Shown in pieces: positions 43,894 through 54,141 of a stretch of 64,000 nt of DNA. The notes beneath the pieces are model-generated. The model was given only the letters and a program-made list of their open reading frames with translations. It did not search any database and was not told the DNA's origin. A program made the translations under genes and the position numbers. Source of the stretch: CADCWK01 sp964244115 (lineage in GTDB: Bacteria; Chloroflexota; Chloroflexia; Thermomicrobiales; UBA6265); contig CAXTHM010000003.1 in the NCBI GenBank assembly GCA_964244115.1, positions 1-64,000 on the forward strand, written 5' to 3'. Position 1 is the stretch's first letter; the number at the start of each line of letters is the position of its first letter.

Positions 43894-44926
43894 GCGGGAC
43901 ATCCGGCGCGACATCGTCGTGATCGGCGCGTCGGCCGGCGGGATCCCGCCGCTGCTGACCGTCATCGAGCGGCTCCCGGATGACTTCGGAGCGGCGGTCC
44001 TGATCGTCGTCCACCTTCCGCCGATGAGCAAGAGCCGCCTGCCGCACCTCCTGCAGCGGGTGACGAACCTGCCGGTCGCGATGGCGGAGGATGGCCAGGC
44101 GCTGGAGCCCGGCCGGATCTACGTCGCGCCGCCGGACGAGCACCTCCTCGTCCGGCCAGGCTCCGTCGAGCTGTCGCATGGCCCGAGGGAGAATCACACC
44201 CGTCCGGCCGTCGACCCGCTGTTCCGCTCGGCGGCCCGGGCCTATGGCGAGCGGGTGATCGGGGTCGTCCTCTCCGGGACGCTCTACGACGGCAGCGGTG
44301 GCCTGATGGCGATCAACGCCCACCACGGGATCGCGATCGTCCAGGATCCGGACGAGGCGCTGATGTCCGGGATGCCGGAGAGTGCGCTGCTGCACGCGAC
44401 GGTCCATCACGTCCTGCCGGCGGCGGAGATCGCGAACAGACTCGTCGAGCTGGTCGGTCGAGCGGTCGGACCGGAGGGGATTCCCGTGCGCGATGACGAG
44501 ACGGAACTCAAGCGGAAGATCCAGTCCGACTTCGACCGGCAGAGCCAGGACTCCCGGCCCGGCGAGAGCACGATGTTCACCTGCCCGGACTGCGGCGGCG
44601 TCCTGTGGCAGGAGGGCGAGGGGTCGTCCCTCCAGTTCCGCTGCCACGTCGGGCACGCCTTCGCTCCGGAGACGCTGGTCGGCCTTCAGTCCGAAGAGGT
44701 CGAGGCCGCCCTCTGGATGTGCGTCCGGATGCTCAAGGAGAAGTCGACGCTGTCCCGGCAGATGGCGACGCGGTACCGCAACGTCGCCGCCAGTGCCCAG
44801 TACACCGAGCGCCTCTCCGAGCAGGCGGACCGGGATGATCGCTACGTCGAGGTCCTGCGGTCGTTGCTGGAACGATTCCCGGGTCCGGTCAGCGCCGCCG
44901 ACGACCTCGAGCACGTGAGCGAGTGA
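43886..44926 (+). CDS. cheB: CheB-type protein-glutamate methylesterase with C-terminal zinc-ribbon region
   Basis: A 346-residue protein without a receiver domain. The methylesterase domain (about 8-190) shows IGASAGGIPPLL (catalytic Ser), VVHLPP (catalytic His region) and VLSGTLYDGSGGL (catalytic Asp). The C-terminal part has FTCPDCGGVLWQ followed by FRCHVGHAFAPETL, a CxxC...CxxGH zinc-ribbon-like segment common in stand-alone CheB homologues, then a helical end. The start is GTG 43886. It precedes a CheB-CheR-kinase fusion gene by 125 bp and may act in the same pathway. Confidence 0.88.
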   Translation: MSERDIRRDIVVIGASAGGIPPLLTVIERLPDDFGAAVLIVVHLPPMSKSRLPHLLQRVTNLPVAMAEDGQALEPGRIYVAPPDEHLLVRPGSVELSHGPRENHTRPAVDPLFRSAARAYGERVIGVVLSGTLYDGSGGLMAINAHHGIAIVQDPDEALMSGMPESALLHATVHHVLPAAEIANRLVELVGRAVGPEGIPVRDDETELKRKIQSDFDRQSQDSRPGESTMFTCPDCGGVLWQEGEGSSLQFRCHVGHAFAPETLVGLQSEEVEAALWMCVRMLKEKSTLSRQMATRYRNVAASAQYTERLSEQADRDDRYVEVLRSLLERFPGPVSAADDLEHVSE

Positions 44927-45051
44927 CCAGGCAATCGGCGTGACGTTGCCGCCCGCCATCGTTGTCAGACCTGAAACCGGACGTCCGGCGTCCGCCTCGT
45001 GCGTTGATGGTGTCGTCCGGCATGAAGCGGGAACCGACGAAGGATAGTGGC

Positions 45052-48000
45052 GTGGACGGTACGTCGATGGATCAAACGGATCATGCGGAACGTCAACTCG
45101 TGGTCGTCGGCTCGTCAGCCGGCGGCATCGAGGCGCTGACGACGCTGGTCGCCGGTCTGCCCGACGATTTCCCGGCGGCGGTCATCCTCGCCCAGCACCT
45201 GGACCCCAACCGACCGAGCCAGCTGACGCATATCCTGGCCTCGAAATCGATCCTGCCGGTCGAGACCGTTCAGAATCACGCCCATCTCGCGCCGGGGACG
45301 ATCTATGTCATCCCGCCGGACCGTCACGTCCGGGTGCTGGACGGTGAGGTGGAGGTTCTGCCCGACGGGGACGACCGACCGATCCCGTCGATCGACACCC
45401 TGCTGAGCAGCGCCGCCGAGGTCTACGGGGAGCGCCTGATCGCCGTCATCCTGACGGGCTCCGGCTCCGACGGCGCGAGCGGGGCCATCACCGTCAAGGA
45501 GGCCGGCGGGACGGTCGTCATCCAGGACCCGCAGTCGGCCGCCTTCCCGTCGATGCCGCGCTCGCTGCCGTCCGCGATCGTCGACATCATCGCCCCGATC
45601 GAGCGGATCGGCCCCCTGCTGAGCGACATGCTGCTCGGCCCGGAACGGATCCAGGCCGAAGAGGACCCATCCCTGCCGCTCCTGCTCCGGGAGCTGCGCA
45701 GCCGCCGCGGGATCGACTTCGGGGCGTACAAGACGCCGACGCTGCTCCGCCGGCTCAACCGCCGGCTGGTCGCGACCGGCCAGCCCGACCTCGAGCGCTA
45801 CCTCCGCTACCTGCGGACCAACCCCGAGGAGGAGCGGCTGCTCATCAGCAGCTTCCTCATCAAGGTCACCCGGTTCTTCCGGGACGCCTCGCTCTACGAC
45901 TACCTCCGGAGCGACATCCTGCCGGACCTGATCGAGCAGGCGACCACGAACGGGCGCGAACTGCGGATCTGGTCGGCGGGCTGCGCCACCGGTGAGGAGG
46001 CCTACTCACTCGCCCTGCTGCTCTCCGAGTTGGTAGGGCAGCAGAGCGACCCGCCGGTCCGGATCTTCGCGACCGACCTCGACGAGGACGCCATCACCTT
46101 CGCCCGGCGGGGCGTCTATTCCGCCGCCAGCATCGCCAACGTCCCCGCCGACCTGATCGACCGGTACTTCACCCACAAGGACGGCGCCTACGAGGTCCGC
46201 AAGGCGATCCGGGGCATGGTCGTGTTCGGACGACACGATCTCGGCCAGCGCCCGCCCTTCCCCAACGTCGATCTGGTCCTCTGCCGGAACGTCCTGATCT
46301 ACTTCACGGCTGGTCTCCAGCAGCAGACGCTGGACGCCTTCGCCTACTCGCTCCGGGACGGCGGGTACCTCGCCCTCGGCACCTCCGAGACCCCCCGGCC
46401 CTCCAACGATCTGTTCCGGCTCCATGACCGGCGGTATCGGGTCTTCCAGCGGCACGGCGCCCGGACGGCCCTGCGCCCGACCTGGCCGCCCCCGTCGATC
46501 AGCCGTGGCGACACCGAATCCTGGGTTCCGACCACCCGGTCCGCGATCGACCTCGCCCTGCAGCAGGCCGAACGCGAAGCGCAGCGGGCCCAGCTCTCCG
46601 GCAGCCGCTACGAGAACATCCTGCGGCAGCTACCGGACGGCATCGCCCTGCTGGACCGCCGGTACGACATCGAGTTCATCAACGGCGCGGCCCGTCGCCT
46701 GCTCGGGATCCACGGCGTCGCCCTCGGCCAGGACTTCATCCATCTGGCCCAGCGGATCCCCTCCAACCCGCTCCGCTCCGCGATCGATACCGTGCTGCGC
46801 GGCGACGGGCCGACACAGCTCGACCGGATCGTGGCGACCGAATCGGCGACGGGGGACGTCGTCAACCTGTTGCTCTCCTGCCAGCCCGAGCAGATCGACC
46901 ACGGTGGCACCGTTACCAGTGTCCTCATTCGCGTCCAGGATGTGACCGCGATCTCCCGGACGGAAGCGTCGGTGGGCGAGTCCGTCAGCCAGTTGACCGA
47001 CGAGAACCAGTCGCTCCGCGCGACGATGGCCCGGCTGACCGCCGCCAACCGGGAACTGCTCGACGCCAACCGGGAGTTGAGCGACGCCACCGACGACCTG
47101 CGGGAGCAGGGCGAGGAGCTCCGGGTGGTCAACTCGGCCACCCAGGTTGCGACCGAGGAGATCGAGACGCTCAACGAGGAACTCCAGGCGACCAACGAGG
47201 AACTGGAGACGCTCAACGAGGAGACCCAGGCGACGCTCGAGGAACTCAACGCGACCAACGACGAGCTCAGTGCCCGGAGCACCGAACTCGAGGACCTCGC
47301 CGAGACCCACGCCGCGGAGCGGGCCCGGCTCTCGGCCATCCTCGGGAGCATCGGCGAGGCGGTCGTCGTCGTCGACTCCTCCGGGACCGTCGTCCGGAGC
47401 AACGCCGCCTATGACACCCTGCTGACCAGCCTCGGCGGGCGGTTCAACGCCACTGATCTCTATGGCAATACGCTGGTCAGCCGGACGACTCCCCTCCAGC
47501 GGGCCGCGAGCGGCGAACAGTTCCAGATCGAGTTCACGGTCGCCGATGGCGAAGGCACCCCACGCTGGTTCGAGGCGACGGGCGGGCCGCTCCGGGGCGA
47601 TACCCGCGTCGGCGGCGTCCTCGTCATCCGGGAGACGACGGACCGGCGCCTTCGCCGGCTGGAAGAGCAGTTCCTCCATATCGCCGGCCACGAGTTGCGC
47701 TCCCCGCTGACGGCCATGCAGGGCTACCTGCAACTGGCCAAGCGGCGCGCCGATGGGATGGAGGACGAGCGCCTCTCCCGTCAGATCGGCGCCGCGATCC
47801 AGCAGGTTCAGCGCCAGTCGCAACTGATCAATCAGTTGATGGAGGTCGGGCGGCTCCGGACCGGCAAACTCGCGCTCGGTGTCGAACCGGTCGACATGGT
47901 CCACCTGGTCCATGAGGTCGTGGAGACGATGGGGGTGATCGCGCCAGACCGCACATTCAGCGTCACGTCCGACACCGAGACGCTCGTCATCAAGGGGGAC

Positions 48001-48357
48001 GCGCTCCGGCTGGAGCAGATCGTCCTGAACCTGCTCTCCAACGCCGTCAAGCACGCCCCCGACAGCGAGCGGATCGACCTCCGGCTGCACCTGATCGCCG
48101 GGGAGGCCGTGGTCGAGGTGCAGGACTACGGGCCAGGCATCCCCGAGGAGAACCGGCAGGGCATCTTCGACCTGCTCTCCCAGGTCGAGCGGACCAACCA
48201 CTCCGACCAGAGCGGCCTGGGCCTCGGCCTGTACATCGCCCGGGAGATCGCCCAGGCCCACGGCGGCTCGATCACGGTCCTGTCGGACGTGGGGGATGGC
48301 GCGACGTTCGTCATCCGCCTGCCCGTCGCCGGCCCGAGCAGCTCGACCAGGCCGTAG
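45052..48357 (+). CDS. CheB-CheR-PAS-histidine kinase fusion
   Basis: About 1,101 residues. The CheB domain spans about 14-190 (GSSAGGIEAL, LAQHLDPN, LTGSGSDGASGA). A CheR methyltransferase follows at about 205-460, with RFFRD, IWSAGCATGEEAYSLALLL (SAM site), ATDLDEDAI and DLVLCRNVLIYF. Next come a PAS domain (about 525-640), a long Glu/Asn/Leu coiled coil with repeats of ELQATNEELETLNEE (about 660-770), a second PAS (about 775-860), HisKA with the phospho-acceptor His in IAGHELRSPLTAMQ, and HATPase with NLLSNAVKHAP, DYGPGIP and GLGLGLYIA. GTG 45052 is chosen because AAGGA lies 7 bases upstream; TTG 44962 and ATG 45007, 45022 and 45067 are in frame. The whole set looks like a chemosensory kinase not tied to a flagellar operon. 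Confidence 0.9.
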   Translation: MDGTSMDQTDHAERQLVVVGSSAGGIEALTTLVAGLPDDFPAAVILAQHLDPNRPSQLTHILASKSILPVETVQNHAHLAPGTIYVIPPDRHVRVLDGEVEVLPDGDDRPIPSIDTLLSSAAEVYGERLIAVILTGSGSDGASGAITVKEAGGTVVIQDPQSAAFPSMPRSLPSAIVDIIAPIERIGPLLSDMLLGPERIQAEEDPSLPLLLRELRSRRGIDFGAYKTPTLLRRLNRRLVATGQPDLERYLRYLRTNPEEERLLISSFLIKVTRFFRDASLYDYLRSDILPDLIEQATTNGRELRIWSAGCATGEEAYSLALLLSELVGQQSDPPVRIFATDLDEDAITFARRGVYSAASIANVPADLIDRYFTHKDGAYEVRKAIRGMVVFGRHDLGQRPPFPNVDLVLCRNVLIYFTAGLQQQTLDAFAYSLRDGGYLALGTSETPRPSNDLFRLHDRRYRVFQRHGARTALRPTWPPPSISRGDTESWVPTTRSAIDLALQQAEREAQRAQLSGSRYENILRQLPDGIALLDRRYDIEFINGAARRLLGIHGVALGQDFIHLAQRIPSNPLRSAIDTVLRGDGPTQLDRIVATESATGDVVNLLLSCQPEQIDHGGTVTSVLIRVQDVTAISRTEASVGESVSQLTDENQSLRATMARLTAANRELLDANRELSDATDDLREQGEELRVVNSATQVATEEIETLNEELQATNEELETLNEETQATLEELNATNDELSARSTELEDLAETHAAERARLSAILGSIGEAVVVVDSSGTVVRSNAAYDTLLTSLGGRFNATDLYGNTLVSRTTPLQRAASGEQFQIEFTVADGEGTPRWFEATGGPLRGDTRVGGVLVIRETTDRRLRRLEEQFLHIAGHELRSPLTAMQGYLQLAKRRADGMEDERLSRQIGAAIQQVQRQSQLINQLMEVGRLRTGKLALGVEPVDMVHLVHEVVETMGVIAPDRTFSVTSDTETLVIKGDALRLEQIVLNLLSNAVKHAPDSERIDLRLHLIAGEAVVEVQDYGPGIPEENRQGIFDLLSQVERTNHSDQSGLGLGLYIAREIAQAHGGSITVLSDVGDGATFVIRLPVAGPSSSTRP

Positions 48358-48392
48358 CGGGGGCTGATCGCCTGGCTAGCCGTCGCCGGGTT

Positions 48393-48432
48393 GCCGCAGC
48401 GGCCTATCGTAGGGGTGGGGCTTGCCCAACCC
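48393..48432. repeat. partial MITE-like repeat
   Basis: GCCGCAGCGGCC, then ATCGTAGGGGTGGGGCTTGC. It resembles the left end of the 203-bp element, where GCCGCAGCGGCC (32737-32748) precedes GTAGGGGCGAAGCTTGCGAG. Only one end is present. Confidence 0.4.
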
Positions 48433-48445
48433 TTACAATTGTGAC

Positions 48446-48463
48446 CCCCAGTCCGGACTGGGG
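48446..48463. other. perfect 18-bp palindrome
   Basis: CCCCAGTCCGGACTGGGG is a perfect palindrome located between the convergent ends of the kinase fusion and aldo/keto reductase genes. It may form part of the transcription termination region. Confidence 0.6.
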
Positions 48464-48478
48464 TAATCCTGGACACGA

Positions 48479-48507
48479 GAACGCCCGACCATATCGGCCG
48501 GGCGTTC
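48479..48507. terminator. bidirectional terminator-like hairpin
   Basis: GAACGCCCG (48479-48487) and CGGGCGTTC (48499-48507) form a 9-bp stem, 30 bp from the stop of the aldo/keto reductase gene and about 120 bp from that of the kinase fusion. T content after the stem is weak on both strands. Confidence 0.6.
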
Positions 48508-48536
48508 CGGTCGAATTCAGATAGACACGACCTGAG

Positions 48537-49508
48537 CTAGAACGGGCGGTCGTCGGTGCGCAGTTCCAGCCAGGCGATCTCCTCGGGGGAGAGCTTGAGG
48601 TCGAGAGCGGCGGCGTTGTCCTGGACCTGCTCGGCGTTGCGCGGTGCCGCCAGCGGGAAGATGTTCATCGGCTGGTCGAGCACGTAGGCGAGGGCGACGC
48701 GGGGGATCGTCGAGCCGCGCTGGTTGGCCAACGCTTCCAGGCGATCGACCTTGCGGAAGTTGTCCTCGGTCGCGTAGGCCTCGATCGGGTTAGTGTCGAA
48801 GTAATCGGTGAACGTGTCGAGGTTGTCCCGGCGGAAACGGCCGGTCATGAACCCGCCGGCGAGGCTGGACCACGGCAGCACAGCCAGGCCGCTCTCGGCG
48901 TACCACGCCCGGGCCTCGGCCCCCTCGGGGCCGGCGATCGAGACGCACCCGGCCCACGGCGGCTGCTTCCAGACCGCCAGGCTGAGGTTCGGGGAGGAGG
49001 CGACGAACGGCGTCAGCCCGTTGGCCTCGGCGTACTCGTTCGCCTCCCGGATCCGCTCGTAGCGCCAGTTGGAACCACCGTAGCCGCCGATCTTGCCCGC
49101 CTTGTGATGGCGATCCAGGACCTCGACGATCTCGCTGACCGGCGTCTCCTCATTGTCCCGGTGCAGGATGTAGAGGTCGATGGAGTCGAAGCCGAAGGCG
49201 TCCAGGGATGCCTCGATGTCGGCGGTGATGTCGGCCGCGTTGACGCGGCGGTCCTTGCCCCCGGACGGGTGGGCGCCCTTGCCCAGCACCATCACCTGGT
49301 CGCGGACACCGCGCGAGGCGACCCACTCCCCGAACAGCATCTCGTTCTGCTGGTAGGTCCGGCCCGTGTCGAAGGCATTGATGCCGGCGGCGAGGACGTC
49401 GTCCAGCAGCGCGAAGCCGTTGTCCTTGTCGTCCTCTCGCAGCATGATCGTCCCCTGGACGATCCGGGAGACGGGCTTGTCGACGTTCGTGATCCGTCCG
49501 TATTCCAT
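48537..49508 (-). CDS. aldo/keto reductase
   Basis: A 323-residue TIM-barrel NADP-dependent reductase. The tetrad residues are visible: Asp in INAFDTG, Tyr in RTYQQNEMLFGEW, Lys in VLGKGAH and His in LYILHRD. The C-terminal NADP-binding part has PLAAPRNAEQVQDNAAALDL. ATG 49508 has GGAGGAC 7 bases upstream; the upstream open frame to 49817 lacks family similarity. Substrate unknown. It lies 77 bp downstream of a Gfo/Idh/MocA gene on the same strand. Confidence 0.92.
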   Translation of the reverse strand: MEYGRITNVDKPVSRIVQGTIMLREDDKDNGFALLDDVLAAGINAFDTGRTYQQNEMLFGEWVASRGVRDQVMVLGKGAHPSGGKDRRVNAADITADIEASLDAFGFDSIDLYILHRDNEETPVSEIVEVLDRHHKAGKIGGYGGSNWRYERIREANEYAEANGLTPFVASSPNLSLAVWKQPPWAGCVSIAGPEGAEARAWYAESGLAVLPWSSLAGGFMTGRFRRDNLDTFTDYFDTNPIEAYATEDNFRKVDRLEALANQRGSTIPRVALAYVLDQPMNIFPLAAPRNAEQVQDNAAALDLKLSPEEIAWLELRTDDRPF

Positions 49509-49585
49509 CTGACGTGTCCTCCGTAGGGGCGGTGTGTCTGCGTGTCTGCGTGTCCCGTTCCGCCGGGACCGGGGCGCCGATCGGC

Positions 49586-50587
49586 TCAGGCGTCGCCTGG
49601 GTAGATGACCGGCCAGGGCGCCCGGATCCGGTCCAGCGTCTGGACGATCTGCAGGGTCTCGTCCAGCGGCATCGTCGGGCTCTCCAGGAGCCCCTCCCGC
49701 AGACAGCGGCCGGCCTCCTCGGCCTCGTAGTTGTACCCGTTGCCGACGTAGGGGATGTCGAGGGATTCGGCCTCGTGCCCAGCCCGCGCCAGGGTGAGAT
49801 GGGAGGGGCAGTACCACGGCGACGCGATCGTGAGCGACCCCTCGGAGCCGAACAGGGTCGCCTCGACCGTCGTCTGGGTCCGGATCGCGCAGGTGAGCTG
49901 GGCGATCTGCCCGCCGGCGTACGCGAGCGTGATCGCGGTCAGCTCATCGACCCCGGTCTCGCCGAACTGGCCGATCCCGGCCGCGGCCTGCGGCGTCCCG
50001 AAGATCATCGAGGCGAGTGAGACGACGTAGACGCCGACGTCGAGCAGGGCACCGCCGCCGAGTTCGACCTTGAACAGGCGACCCGCGGGATCGACACCGG
50101 TCCGGAAGCCGAAGTCGGCCTGGAGCAGGTGCGGCTCGCCGATCGCGCCCTCGGCGATCAGCTCGCGGAAGCGGATCATGGCCGGGAAGTAGCGCGACCA
50201 CATCGCTTCCATGAGGAAGAGCCCGTTCGCCCGGGCGTTCTCGATCAGCTCGGCGGCGTCCCGGGCGTTGACGGTGAACGGCTTCTCGCACAGCACCGCC
50301 TTGCCGGCCGCCTGGCAGAGCAGGACGGCCTCGCGATGGACGGGGTGCGGCGTCGCGACGTAGATGATGTCGACGTCCGGGTCGGCGGCGAGCGCCTCGT
50401 AGCTGGCGTGGCGCCGGGGGATGTCGAACTCCACCCCGAAGGCCTCGGCCGATCCCGCGCTGCGGGACCCGACCGCGACGAGTTCCGCCCCCTGGGCGCT
50501 GTGCAGCCCGCGGGCGAACTTCCGGGCGATCCCGCCCGTCCCGAGGATGCCCCAGCGGGTCGTTCCGGACGTTCCGTCTGCTTGCAT
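49586..50587 (-). CDS. Gfo/Idh/MocA-family oxidoreductase
   Basis: A 333-residue NAD(P)-dependent sugar-type dehydrogenase. The Rossmann motif WGILGTGGIARKFA is at residues 12-25, and CEKPFTVNARDA near 100 supplies the conserved EKP Lys. The C-terminal alpha/beta domain has GGGALLDVGVY, with the Asp-x-Gly-x-Tyr active-site pattern. AAAGGGAG precedes the ATG by 6 bases. It probably forms an operon with the following aldo/keto reductase, suggesting a sugar or polyol pathway. Confidence 0.92.
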   Translation of the reverse strand: MQADGTSGTTRWGILGTGGIARKFARGLHSAQGAELVAVGSRSAGSAEAFGVEFDIPRRHASYEALAADPDVDIIYVATPHPVHREAVLLCQAAGKAVLCEKPFTVNARDAAELIENARANGLFLMEAMWSRYFPAMIRFRELIAEGAIGEPHLLQADFGFRTGVDPAGRLFKVELGGGALLDVGVYVVSLASMIFGTPQAAAGIGQFGETGVDELTAITLAYAGGQIAQLTCAIRTQTTVEATLFGSEGSLTIASPWYCPSHLTLARAGHEAESLDIPYVGNGYNYEAEEAGRCLREGLLESPTMPLDETLQIVQTLDRIRAPWPVIYPGDA

Positions 50588-50749
50588 CGATACTCCCTTT
50601 GCCGCGTGATCCCGCTCGAGGCCGGCTTCTCCGCCGGCCGGGGATCGATCGGACCCGGAGCAGTGTCGCGCCGAACGCCCCATCCGTAAACCCGCGTCCG
50701 CCTTTCGACGAGCGTCGCGGCGACCGTCCTGTCGGCATCGACCACAGAC

Positions 50750-50787
50750 GATCAGGGGCCAGCACGGTATCGTGCCAGCCCCTGATC
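50750..50787 (-). terminator. terminator-like hairpin after lon
   Basis: GATCAGGGGCCAGCACG (50750-50766) pairs with CGTGCCAGCCCCTGATC (50771-50787), 15 of 17 positions complementary around a 4-base loop, 25 bp beyond the lon stop on the minus strand. Confidence 0.65.
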
Positions 50788-50811
50788 GCTCGTCTTCGAT
50801 GCCGGCTCGGG

Positions 50812-53412
<2,601 letters not shown>

Positions 53413-53413
53413 G

Positions 53414-53495
53414 GGAGACCCACCCTCTCGCGGACTTCGGGTTACGCTGCAGGCGGACATCACTGGCACCACCGGAGACCCACCCTCTCGCGGAC
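53414..53495. repeat. 22-bp direct repeats 60 bp apart at the lon 5' end
   Basis: A 22-bp sequence, GGAGACCCACCCTCTCGCGG plus AC, occurs at 53414-53435 and 53474-53495. The first copy begins one base past the lon start codon and supplies its GAGGGTGGG ribosome-binding-like segment on the minus strand. The repeats could be regulatory sites or a local duplication. Confidence 0.85.
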
Positions 53496-54141
53496 AATGG
53501 GCGACTACTGGAGGCGATTCGGGTGCGGACTCCGGGGTCGGGACCGGAGTTCGGGCGCTGACTGGCGGTCATCGCATCCCGTTCCGCCGCTGGTCGGCAC
53601 CCCCGACAGGCACGGCAGGTTAACAGTCGATACCCTTCCATCTTACCGCCCGATGGAACACCAGCGCCAACCGTCCGAACGGCGTGCTCCGGGACCAGGA
53701 CAGTCCGACCGTACGCCTGCTCGGGACGTACGTACGCAGGGTATCGCCCAGGCCGTTCCAGCGATTTCGTTCCCGTCGATCGTTGCGATTTCACGCTGTC
53801 CGTACATCATGAACCATCCCACAGGCTCATCCCGGAATCGTCCCGCTACCGGTCGTCTCGTCGCCGGGATGCCCTGTGACCGAGTCGCCTCGCGGGTCAA
53901 GGAGCGGCCTTCGGCGTGGTGCGCGGGCGATCGGGTCCGACCAGGTTGCGCCATGACCCAGGCCGACGATCCGGTGCCGGTGCCCGACTCCATCGGGTAT
54001 CGCGGCGCCCACCGACCGATCGTCCCGGTTCGCCCGGTACAATTCCCCTGACGAGACCCGGTCTCCGGGCAGTGTTCTCCGCGCGGAACGACCCTCTGAC
54101 GACCCCGCCCGTTCCCAGACGATTCCAGCCCGAGGTGCGTC
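53496..54141. other. intergenic region upstream of lon and copCD
   Basis: About 646 bp between divergent genes, expected to hold both promoters. Short frames here have no motif. I see no HrcA/CIRCE or HspR-type operator that I could name. Confidence 0.45.
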
